Origin: Paenibacillus_G filicis
GTDB lineage: Bacteria > Bacillota > Bacilli > Paenibacillales > NBRC-103111
Assembly: GCF_038070315.1 (NCBI RefSeq)
Contig: NZ_JBBPCC010000023.1
Coordinates: 80,820 to 144,819, forward strand
Direction of reading: 5' to 3'
DNA length: 64,000 nucleotides
Shown here: one piece after another, positions 1 to 6,695 of the stretch
Layout: each line of letters opens with the position of its first letter
Position numbering within the stretch: position 1 is the first letter of the stretch
Notes under the pieces: generated by a model
Databases searched by the model: none
Told to the model about the DNA's origin: nothing
Seen by the model: only the letters and a program-made list of their open reading frames with translations
Translations under genes and position numbers: made by a program

Positions 1-2
1 TG

Positions 3-542
3 GGAACTTATGGGGACGGCGGCTTACTTACTACCAATGATGAAGCAACGGCGCGTTTAATTCGAATGCTACGCGCGCATGGTTCCGAGAAGAAGTATCA
101 TAATGAAATGTTCGGTTACAACTCACGTCTCGATGAGATGCATGCGGCTATATTGCGAGTAAAATTGCCCAAACTTGATAAGTGGAACGAAATGAGAAGA
201 AGAATTGCAGCGCGATACCAGAGAGAACTTTCTGACCTTCAAGCGGTCATCGTGCCAACCGAACAAGAAGGCGTCATGCATGTCTATCATCAGTTTACGA
301 TCCGGGTTCTGGGAGGGCATCGAGATTCATTGAAGCAGTTCTTAGCTGAGCAGGGTGTCGGATCCATGGTTTATTATCCGGTTCCTCTTCACCGATTGCC
401 GGTTTACCATGACATGGAGGGGACGTTCCCGGAGTCCGAACAAGCAGCAGAAGAAGTGTTGAGTCTTCCCATGTGGCCGTTAATGTCAAGCGAGATTCAA
501 TCAATAGTCATTAAGGCGATTCAGGATTATTTTCTTAAGTAA
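3..542 (+). CDS. DegT/DnrJ/EryC1-family sugar aminotransferase, C-terminal part
   Basis: The gene is cut by the left edge of the window; the reading frame enters at base 3 with GTYGDGG, the conserved stretch that follows the PLP-binding lysine (SxxxxKNLGxYGDGG) in the DegT/DnrJ/EryC1/StrS family. The lysine itself lies outside. About 179 residues of the C-terminal half remain, with the family's RMLRAHG, YNSRLDEMHAAIL and YYPVPLHRLPVY motifs. Family members transfer an amino group from glutamate to a keto-sugar nucleotide in the cytoplasm. The gene ends 41 bp before the flagellin gene, so it may serve flagellin glycosylation (pseudaminic- or legionaminic-type sugars). That role is inference from position; the exact sugar cannot be told. 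Confidence 0.85.
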   Translation, partial: GTYGDGGLLTTNDEATARLIRMLRAHGSEKKYHNEMFGYNSRLDEMHAAILRVKLPKLDKWNEMRRRIAARYQRELSDLQAVIVPTEQEGVMHVYHQFTIRVLGGHRDSLKQFLAEQGVGSMVYYPVPLHRLPVYHDMEGTFPESEQAAEEVLSLPMWPLMSSEIQSIVIKAIQDYFLK

Positions 543-583
543 CGATAGTTGATGGCAGCGTCAGTATAAGGGGGAACTTACAT

Positions 584-2206
584 ATGCGTATTGGACATAA
601 TCTAATGGCTCTGAATTCAAACCATCAACTATCAGCCAATCATACTCAAGTTAATAAGACCACTGAAAAGCTATCCTCGGGTCTTAGAATTAACCGGGCC
701 GGAGATGATGCTGCAGGTCTTGCTATCTCTGAGAAAATGCGCGCCCAAATTCGAGGATTTGACCAGGAAGCACGAAACATCCAAGATGGCATCTCTTTGA
801 TTCAAACGGCTGAGGGCGGAATGAACGAATTACACGCCTTGCTGCAGCGTGGGCGTGAACTCTCTGTTCAAGGAAAAAATGATACGTTCAATGTAGAAGA
901 TCGCAAGTATATCCAAAGTGAAATTAACGAGATAGTAAAAGAAGTCGATCGGATTGCGGGGACTACTCAGTATAACACCATCAATCTATTGAATGTGGCT
1001 TCAAGCAACGGGAATCAGGATCAAAGACTGGCCGTGGAAGCGCTCCAAAAGTATTGGTTGAAAAATAGTGAGGATCTCATTAAAACTTATTACAATTTGG
1101 AAGCTGACGGTGCGCCACTGGACATTCAATTTATCCAAAATTCCGGAGACGGAAGGGTGGCCTGGGTACAAGGTTCTTATAATATAACGGGTACGGACGG
1201 AAGATATTTCAATCAAAAACTCGTTTTGGATATGAGTGATTTTTCCCCTATTTCCATGCCTAACGGCGGGGGATCCTGGATATCTAATGATCGGATCATT
1301 GCTCATGAAATGACGCATGCTGTCATGGGCAGAACGACTAATATGAGGGATCTTCCTACCTGGTTTATTGAGGGAACGGCTGAATTCATCGCAGGAGCTG
1401 ATGAGCGTCTAGCTGTTGATTCTAACAACGGTGCGGATTTCGCAATCTTAAAAAATGAAATCGATACATGGAATAGTACAAGTGCGGATTACTCCGCTGC
1501 CTATGCAGCCGTGAAGTTTCTACATGCTAAATTGGGGGCCCCTGGCATTGAATCTTTGTTCAATGAGATTAAAGTCGTAGGCGGAGGTGCAGGCAAGTCA
1601 TTAGATCAGGCCTTAAACGACCTGCTGGGTTATTCCGGCGGACAGGCCGAGTTTTTAGCTGATTTCAAAGCCAATGCAACCCTAGCTAATTCCAATATCG
1701 ATCTAACGGATTCGGATACAGGGGCGATCGGGGGCGGAGATGATGCCTCTACTGTTCCTGATACGGTGAATACGGATTTGGCCAATCCACTCTCCGGGTT
1801 TGTGGAGAAATGGCCTGATTTAGGCTCCGAAGGTAACTTACCATTAAGAGTTGGTCGGTTTATCAACGTAGGGCTATCCGATGTGACCAGCTCAACACTA
1901 GGGATTGATATGGTTAATATCCTGAGTGAGACCGATGATAATATTTCCATCTTCGATGGAGCCATCACTTATGTCTCTGGCGAGCGAGCCAGATTAGGCG
2001 CCTATCAGAATCGGCTTGAAAAGGCTATGTCTGTTACGCTCAACTCTCATGAGAACCTTAGCGCGGCAGAATCGCGTATTCGTGACGCAGACATCGCGAG
2101 TGAATTCATGTCTCAATCCAAGAGCTCAATCCTGACGCAAGCGGCTCAAGCCATGCTGGCTCAAGCTAATCAACTGCCTCAAGGGGTGCTTCAGCTTATT
2201 AGGTAG
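584..2206 (+). CDS. hag: Flagellin with inserted zinc metallopeptidase domain (flagellinolysin type)
   Basis: The first ~139 residues (MRIGHNLMALNSN..., SSGLRINRAGDDAAGLAISE) and the last ~75 (SAAESRIRDADIASEF..., AQANQLPQGVLQLIR) are the normal flagellin D0/D1 helices that polymerise into the filament. The variable middle is replaced by ~320 residues carrying HEMTH (H241, E242, H245) followed by WFIEGTAEF (E263, E267). That is the gluzincin arrangement of M9 collagenases, where HExxH and the Glu of the EGTAEF motif bind zinc. Catalytic residues all appear present. This matches the described flagellinolysin class: thousands of protease copies along one filament. Start ATG follows AAGGGGGAA. 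Length 540, against ~270-300 for a plain Gram-positive flagellin. Zn-ligand assignment is by analogy; substrate unknown. Confidence 0.9.
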   Translation: MRIGHNLMALNSNHQLSANHTQVNKTTEKLSSGLRINRAGDDAAGLAISEKMRAQIRGFDQEARNIQDGISLIQTAEGGMNELHALLQRGRELSVQGKNDTFNVEDRKYIQSEINEIVKEVDRIAGTTQYNTINLLNVASSNGNQDQRLAVEALQKYWLKNSEDLIKTYYNLEADGAPLDIQFIQNSGDGRVAWVQGSYNITGTDGRYFNQKLVLDMSDFSPISMPNGGGSWISNDRIIAHEMTHAVMGRTTNMRDLPTWFIEGTAEFIAGADERLAVDSNNGADFAILKNEIDTWNSTSADYSAAYAAVKFLHAKLGAPGIESLFNEIKVVGGGAGKSLDQALNDLLGYSGGQAEFLADFKANATLANSNIDLTDSDTGAIGGGDDASTVPDTVNTDLANPLSGFVEKWPDLGSEGNLPLRVGRFINVGLSDVTSSTLGIDMVNILSETDDNISIFDGAITYVSGERARLGAYQNRLEKAMSVTLNSHENLSAAESRIRDADIASEFMSQSKSSILTQAAQAMLAQANQLPQGVLQLIR

Positions 2207-2215
2207 TTATTCATT

Positions 2216-2247
2216 CAAAAAGACCCTGGCTCAAGCTAGAGTCTTTT
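2216..2247 (+). terminator. Intrinsic terminator after flagellin
   Basis: An AAAAGAC...GTCTTTT stem with a short loop lies just behind the flagellin stop codon. It would separate abundant flagellin mRNA from the flaG-fliDST unit downstream. Confidence 0.6.
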
Positions 2248-2325
2248 CGTGCTTCAAATAGGTCTAAAAGATCAGCATTAGCTTTCCGATATATACGGTA
2301 AGAATATCATGGTGGGGGAATTGAT

Positions 2326-2739
2326 ATGGACTTTCCTTCGATTGGAGCGAACTCAATAACGTCAGTAGACCGGCAAGGTAACGATCTTAATACGGGCAAA
2401 ACAAGAGACAGTGTGCAACTAGAGTTAGACATGGTGGGAGTCTCTATTCTCCAATCCGTCCAAACGACGGATCAAATCAAACAACTGGAACTGCAGGGCG
2501 GCAAAGTAGATATCAGTGACCAGCATTTGATTAAGATGATTGAAAAAGCGGTTAAAGCTGTTCAAGGCCATAGCACAAGTTTGGATATTTCAGTCCATAA
2601 ACAAACCAAGCAATTGATGGTTAAAGTAGTTGAACGTGATACAGGAAAAGTCATTCGGGAAGTACCACCGGAAAAATCGTTGGATTTTGTAGCTAGTATC
2701 TGGAAAACGATAGGGATCATTGTCGACGAAAAAGGTTGA
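2326..2739 (+). CDS. flaG: FlaG family protein
   Basis: 137 residues. The C-terminal half (SLDISVHKQTKQLMVKVVERDTG, then KVIREVPPEKSLDF) is the typical FlaG domain; the N-terminal ~50 residues are poorly conserved, as usual. FlaG proteins influence flagellar filament length or assembly; the exact mechanism is not settled. The gene sits directly upstream of fliD (37 bp), the standard Bacillus order flaG-fliD-fliS-fliT. ATG start preceded by GGTGGGGG. Confidence 0.85.
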   Translation: MDFPSIGANSITSVDRQGNDLNTGKTRDSVQLELDMVGVSILQSVQTTDQIKQLELQGGKVDISDQHLIKMIEKAVKAVQGHSTSLDISVHKQTKQLMVKVVERDTGKVIREVPPEKSLDFVASIWKTIGIIVDEKG

Positions 2740-2776
2740 GTGGTCAACTCAGCAAATTTGAGAGGAGTGCATAATC

Positions 2777-4282
2777 GTGGTTCAACGGATTACAGGAATG
2801 TCGAACTCAGGAATAGACATTGATGCTGCAGTCAAAGGTATGCTTATGGGCCAACAAAATAAGGTGGATAAGCTGGGGCAGAAGAAGCAAACCATTGAGT
2901 GGCAACGGCAGGCCTATTTGGATATGAACACCAAGCTTACGGATTTCCGCAATAATAAATTGTTTAACTTTAAGCTCGAAGGAACGCTTGCGGCTTCTAA
3001 AGTAGATATTTCCGGAAATCAGGATGCCATTAGCGTAAAAGCAACGGGAAATGCCATCCAAGGTAACCTAAATGTTAAAGTTAAAAGCTTGGCCACTTCA
3101 GCCAGCCTTACGAGCTCAGCGAGTGTAACTATTGATTTGACAAAAAAAAGCTTGAAAGAACAGTTTGGAAATGTCTCCATCTCCGACTCGATTACTATCA
3201 ATGGAAAAAAGGTTACATTTGATCCCGAAAAGGATACGCTGGATAAAGTCATCACTAAGATTAATAAGGAGACCAATGTTACGGCTTTTTTTAACACTTC
3301 TAACAAGCAGCTTGTGCTTACCTCCAAGGATACCGGAGCTGACACCAAAATAGAAGTGGATATGAACGGGGAATTGGCTCAAGCCCTAAAACTACAAGCG
3401 ACAGCAGGAGTTAACTATAAAACGGGGCAAGATGCCCAAGTATTCATTAATGATACATTGACAAGTCAAAAAAGCAACACCTTTCTGGTTAATGGTGTTG
3501 AGATCACATTAAAAAATCCGAGTCCAAATCCAGGCAACTCAGGATCAAACAATGCTAGTGACTATACAGGCTCTGTCATTCGAGTTTCGCGTGACGTAAA
3601 TGCTATTGTAGATTCTATCAAAACCTTTATCACGGACTATAACTCGATTCTCAAAACGCTTCAAGATAAGGTTTCTGAGACTAAATATCGGGATTTTCCT
3701 CCATTGACCGCTGAGCAAAAAGAATCATTAAAGGAGAAGGAGATCGAGCAATGGGAAGAGAAGGCAAAAAGCGGCCTTCTTGCCAATGATTCTATCTTAA
3801 CTTCGGTGATCAGCGGTTTTCGGTCGGTCATGTCCGGGAAAGTGGACAATGGCTCGAAGTATAATACTCTAGCAAACATTGGTATAGGAAGCATAGGTTA
3901 CTTGGATAACGGTAAACTGACCTTGAATGACGAAAATAAGTTGAGAAAGGCCCTGGAGGAAGACCCAGAAGCTGTCTTGAATCTCTTCACTGCCGATGGA
4001 ACCGGAAAAAAAGACCGTTCGGATATGGGACTTGCCGAACGCATGTATGCAGATCTTAAATCAACACTGGATCAAGTCAAGAAAAAGACAGGGTTGTCCG
4101 CCATAAGTTTGGATGACACAGTACTAGGTAAACAAATGAAGGATCTTACAAGTCGGATCAAGGCAGGAAATAACCGGCTTGCTGATCTTGAAACCCGTTA
4201 CTATAAACAATTCAGTGCGATGGAACAGGCCATGCAAAAATATAACTCACAATCCAACAGTTTGGCTGGGTACTTTAAGTAA
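2777..4282 (+). CDS. fliD: Flagellar hook-associated protein 2 (filament cap)
   Basis: FliD forms the cap at the filament tip under which exported flagellin folds and inserts. The 501-residue protein has the FliD N-terminal domain (ITGMSNSGIDIDAAVKGMLM..., then QWQRQ-type WQRQAYLDMNTKL) and the C-terminal domain with AERMYADLKSTLDQ and a final coiled segment (TSRIKAGNNRLADLETRYYKQFSAMEQAM). GTG start, chosen because GAGAGGAG lies 10 bp upstream. The stop is 33 bp before fliS, so flaG-fliD-fliS-fliT look like one transcription unit. The middle of the protein is variable, as expected for the exposed cap surface. Confidence 0.95.
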   Translation: MVQRITGMSNSGIDIDAAVKGMLMGQQNKVDKLGQKKQTIEWQRQAYLDMNTKLTDFRNNKLFNFKLEGTLAASKVDISGNQDAISVKATGNAIQGNLNVKVKSLATSASLTSSASVTIDLTKKSLKEQFGNVSISDSITINGKKVTFDPEKDTLDKVITKINKETNVTAFFNTSNKQLVLTSKDTGADTKIEVDMNGELAQALKLQATAGVNYKTGQDAQVFINDTLTSQKSNTFLVNGVEITLKNPSPNPGNSGSNNASDYTGSVIRVSRDVNAIVDSIKTFITDYNSILKTLQDKVSETKYRDFPPLTAEQKESLKEKEIEQWEEKAKSGLLANDSILTSVISGFRSVMSGKVDNGSKYNTLANIGIGSIGYLDNGKLTLNDENKLRKALEEDPEAVLNLFTADGTGKKDRSDMGLAERMYADLKSTLDQVKKKTGLSAISLDDTVLGKQMKDLTSRIKAGNNRLADLETRYYKQFSAMEQAMQKYNSQSNSLAGYFK

Positions 4283-4315
4283 GGAAAATATAGGTTTGAT
4301 CATGGAGGAATAGGC

Positions 4316-4705
4316 GTGCTACAAACTCAGCTCAATAAGTATTTAGAGAACTCGGTGCAAACCGCCACCCCCGCGCAGCTGTTGATTATGCTATGTGATG
4401 GAGCCATTCGATTCTGTAAGCAAGGTATTGCTGCGATTAATCAGCAGAACTTTGAAGAAGCCAATTTGAATTTAACGAAAACACAAGATATAATCTCGGA
4501 ATTCATTATTACTTTAGATAAAAACTCCTCAATTGCCGAACCGTTGTTGAAGTTGTATGAGTACTTTAATTACCGATTAATTGAAGCAAATATTCAAAAG
4601 AAAGTGGATTCTGCAGAAGAAGTGTTAGGTTATTTAATCGACTTAAAACAAACGTGGGTAGAGGCTGCTAAGTCCTCCGGCGCTAATCATGTCAAGCTTG
4701 GATAA
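4316..4705 (+). CDS. fliS: Flagellin export chaperone FliS
   Basis: 129 residues, the usual FliS size. Recognisable segments are NKYLENSVQTATPAQLLIMLCDGAIRF (split here only for description), then the four-helix-bundle body ending in DLKQTWVEAAK. FliS binds the C-terminal D0 helix of flagellin in the cytoplasm and prevents premature polymerisation before type III export. That D0 helix is intact in the metallopeptidase-flagellin upstream, so that protein should be a client. GTG start with GGAGGA 7 bp upstream. The 3' end overlaps the next gene by 17 bp, which suggests translational coupling. Confidence 0.93.
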   Translation: MLQTQLNKYLENSVQTATPAQLLIMLCDGAIRFCKQGIAAINQQNFEEANLNLTKTQDIISEFIITLDKNSSIAEPLLKLYEYFNYRLIEANIQKKVDSAEEVLGYLIDLKQTWVEAAKSSGANHVKLG

Positions 4706-5033
4706 AATTATTGAACAATTAGAATCCATGACTGAAAATATCCTCGAGGTATTAACGGAAACAGAGACAGAGGATTTGGAGGAGTTTGTCTTACAGAGAG
4801 ATGAATTAATCAACCAGATGATGGATATGCCTAGAACGCCTGAGGATAAAGCCTTGTTTGGGAATCGAATTGAAGCTTTACTGCAAGCTGACCCTTTTAT
4901 AGTCGAAAGGATGAGGCAACTGCAGCAAGAAGCACAGGATGGATTAAAAAAAATAAATTTAGTCAAGATGCAAAGGGGAGCTTATGAATCGGTGTATTCC
5001 CCAGACAGTATCTACTTTGATCGAAAGAAATAG
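4689..5033 (+). CDS. fliT: FliT-like flagellar chaperone
   Basis: A 114-residue, mostly helical, acidic protein overlapping fliS by 17 bp. Sequence identity to FliT families is always low; the call rests on size, the predicted helices (EQLESMTENILEVLTETE..., QRDELINQMMD, VERMRQLQQEAQDGL) and the fixed position behind fliS. FliT-type chaperones bind the filament-cap protein FliD before export. The C-terminal YESVYSPDSIYFDRKK tail is common in Firmicute FliT-like proteins. Confidence 0.7.
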   Translation: MSSLDKIIEQLESMTENILEVLTETETEDLEEFVLQRDELINQMMDMPRTPEDKALFGNRIEALLQADPFIVERMRQLQQEAQDGLKKINLVKMQRGAYESVYSPDSIYFDRKK

Positions 5034-5072
5034 TATGATCAGAGTTATCAGAGTTTGTGCTAATAGGGTGGT

Positions 5073-5106
5073 TCAGAAGTTCCAACTTCTGAGGTGCTCT
5101 TTTTTT
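5073..5106 (+). terminator. Intrinsic terminator of the flagellar operon
   Basis: Perfect CAGAAGTT/AACTTCTG stem with a CC loop, followed after a short spacer by a run of eight T. It lies 40 bp after the fliT stop and closes the flagellar unit. Confidence 0.8.
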
Positions 5107-5162
5107 ATAGTATTCTTTCTATAAGGCTTATCCGAATTGTTTTTTCATCATTCACACTCACC

Positions 5163-5192
5163 TGTGGACAATGTGCATAACTCTGTTGATAA
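5163..5192 (+). other. Cluster of three DnaA-box-like 9-mers
   Basis: Three same-direction matches to TGTGNATAA (reverse of the DnaA box TTATNCACA) lie within 30 bp: TGTGGACAA (one mismatch), TGTGCATAA (exact) and TGTTGATAA (one mismatch). They fall in the 358-bp gap between the fliT terminator and the cold-shock gene promoter. There is no dnaA/dnaN gene or AT-rich unwinding region next to them, so this is not an origin. A regulatory DnaA site is possible; chance cannot be excluded. Confidence 0.35.
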
Positions 5193-5310
5193 CTTTGCGG
5201 AAAATGTCGGAAAACCGCGACGGGACAGGCTTTTCGGATGTGAATAGGTTATTAACGTCATGTTAATACTCGAATTTTCTAAATATTTAGCTAACACGGT
5301 GGATGTTGGA

Positions 5311-5339
5311 TTGACAGCGGTTTCGGCGGGTGATATATT
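5311..5339 (+). promoter_or_regulatory. SigA promoter of the cold-shock gene
   Basis: TTGACA, 17-bp spacer, TATATT. Transcription would begin near 5346, leaving a leader of about 47 nt before the csp start codon. The rest of the gap back to 5107 shows nothing besides the DnaA-like boxes. Confidence 0.8.
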
Positions 5340-5392
5340 CGAAAGGTAGGCAAATGCTTACAGTTATTTGACGACGAAGGGAATGTTATTGC

Positions 5393-5590
5393 ATGCAAGG
5401 TAAAGTGAAATGGTTCAACGCAGAAAAAGGCTATGGTTTCATCGAGCGTGAAGACGGTGGCGACGTATTCGTTCACTTCTCCGCGATTCAAACCGATGGT
5501 TTCAAGACATTGGAAGAAGGCCAATCCGTTGAGTTTGATATCGTAGAGGGCGCGCGCGGTCCTCAAGCAGCTAACGTCGTCAAGTTGTAA
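5393..5590 (+). CDS. cspB: CspA-family cold-shock protein
   Basis: A 65-residue single cold-shock domain. RNP1 is KGYGFI (residues 12-17) and RNP2 is VFVHF (25-29), with the aromatic W7, F8, F16, F26 and F29 that stack on nucleic-acid bases. It binds single-stranded RNA and DNA and acts as an RNA chaperone in the cytoplasm. It is monocistronic, with its own SigA promoter and terminator. The symbol is generic: which of the several csp paralogues it matches cannot be told from sequence alone. Confidence 0.93.
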   Translation: MQGKVKWFNAEKGYGFIEREDGGDVFVHFSAIQTDGFKTLEEGQSVEFDIVEGARGPQAANVVKL

Positions 5591-5653
5591 TCATCCCGCC
5601 GTCTATGGCGGCCCGTATAGATGGTTATGGTTTTGAGTGAATGTAGCAGCGAT

Positions 5654-5684
5654 AACGCCCTGGAGCGATCCGGGGTGTTTTTTT
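5654..5684 (+). terminator. Intrinsic terminator after csp
   Basis: A CGCCCTGG/CCGGGGTG-type stem is followed by seven T residues, about 65 bp behind the csp stop. Confidence 0.75.
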
Positions 5685-5753
5685 GTTTGCTCCGGCTCGG
5701 CCTTAAATTGTTCAAATATTTTGTGAATTTAATTTGTCGATTATGAAGGATTT

Positions 5754-5782
5754 TTGAAGGCGAAGGGGGAATATAGTATACT
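5754..5782 (+). promoter_or_regulatory. SigA promoter of hpf
   Basis: TTGAAG, 17-bp spacer, TATACT, 25 bp upstream of the hpf start codon. The spacer is purine-rich. Confidence 0.65.
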
Positions 5783-5807
5783 GTAGGTATGAAAGGAGGA
5801 GTTGTAC

Positions 5808-6359
5808 ATGAAATTCAATATCCGTGGCGAGAACATCGAAGTAACCGAGGCTTTGAGAGACCATGTTGAGAAGAAGCTGAGTAAGCTGGAAAGGTACATC
5901 GAAGCTCCCCCTACATCTGAAGTACATGTAACGCTTAGTGTCCTGAAGGGTCTACAGACCGTTGAGGTCACCATTCCGCTTCCAGCCTTCATGCTGCGTG
6001 CGGAAGAGAAGCACTCCGATCTCTATGCAGCCGTCGACCTGGTGGTAGACAAGCTGGAGCGTCAGATCCGCAAGGCGAAGACCAAGGCCAACCGCAAGGT
6101 GCGCCAGGAGGGCAGCTTGAAGGATTTGTTCCGGACAGAGTCCAATGTGGCTTACGCTTATGATGAAGACGAAGATGAGTTTGAGCTTGTGCGTACGAAG
6201 AAATTCACCTTGAAGCCGATGGATATCGATGAGGCTATTCTGCAGATGAATATGGTCGGCCATAACTTCTTCGTGTTTGCCAACTCCGATACGTCTCAAG
6301 TGAATGTCGTGTATAAGCGCGACGACGGGAAATACGGCTTGATCGAGCCAGCCCGTTAA
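5808..6359 (+). CDS. hpf: Ribosome hibernation promoting factor, long form
   Basis: 183 residues, the long HPF form found in Firmicutes. The N-terminal domain (MKFNIRGENIEVTEALRDHVEKKL...) binds the decoding region of the 30S subunit. The C-terminal domain (LVRTKKFTLKPMDIDEAILQ...FFVFANSDTSQVNVVYKRDDG) dimerises and pairs two 70S ribosomes into inactive 100S particles in stationary phase. Start is the ATG at 5808, 8 bp behind AAAGGAGG; a TTG two codons upstream would overlap that spacing and is less likely. It is followed directly by secA, the same order as in Bacillus (hpf-secA-prfB). Confidence 0.95.
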   Translation: MKFNIRGENIEVTEALRDHVEKKLSKLERYIEAPPTSEVHVTLSVLKGLQTVEVTIPLPAFMLRAEEKHSDLYAAVDLVVDKLERQIRKAKTKANRKVRQEGSLKDLFRTESNVAYAYDEDEDEFELVRTKKFTLKPMDIDEAILQMNMVGHNFFVFANSDTSQVNVVYKRDDGKYGLIEPAR

Positions 6360-6389
6360 TCCTCCCCTCAAATAAACATTTGGAAATTT

Positions 6390-6433
6390 AGAGCTTGTCT
6401 GCGGCGCTGTATGCGTCCCAGGCAAGCTCTTTT
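6390..6433 (+). terminator. Intrinsic terminator after hpf
   Basis: AGAGCTTG...CAAGCTCT stem with the 3' arm running into TTTT, 30 bp behind the hpf stop codon. Confidence 0.75.
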
Positions 6434-6508
6434 AGCATAATGCGGAATTAGCCGCGCAAGTTGTGAAACTTTTTCAAGCTACGTGCGTCTGTATGAATAA
6501 TAAAAAAT

Positions 6509-6592
6509 GCCTGGCGGAAGGCGATTGGAAGCGTCGGGTAACCGAGCAGGAGCGCCTAAACCTCATGAAATAAACATGAGGTGGAATACTAA
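6509..6592 (+). other. Possible structured RNA in the hpf-secA gap
   Basis: Two hairpins sit between the hpf terminator and the secA promoter: TCGG-GTAA-CCGA (GNRA-type tetraloop) nested between GGCG and CGCC, then CCTCATG/CATGAGG with a 7-nt AT loop. I do not recognise a known riboswitch class. It lies upstream of the best secA promoter, so it would need its own start or a read-through transcript. Pairing is seen; function is not. Confidence 0.3.
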
Positions 6593-6622
6593 AAGAAATG
6601 GTCTCTGATTCCAGCCTTTGGT

Positions 6623-6652
6623 TGCGGGATATGTCGCAAAAATGCTACAATT
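6623..6652 (+). promoter_or_regulatory. Likely SigA promoter of secA
   Basis: TTGCGG, 18-bp spacer, TACAAT, with TGC just ahead of the -10 hexamer (extended -10). It lies 43 bp upstream of the secA ATG. Confidence 0.55.
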
Positions 6653-6695
6653 TAAGTTAGGGATTATCGTTCGATAAAGGAAGGGGTTTAGCAGC

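Noticed and set aside
5151..5215. Replication origin suggested by DnaA-like boxes
   Set aside because: Only three boxes, no AT-rich unwinding element, and no dnaA, dnaN or parAB gene nearby.
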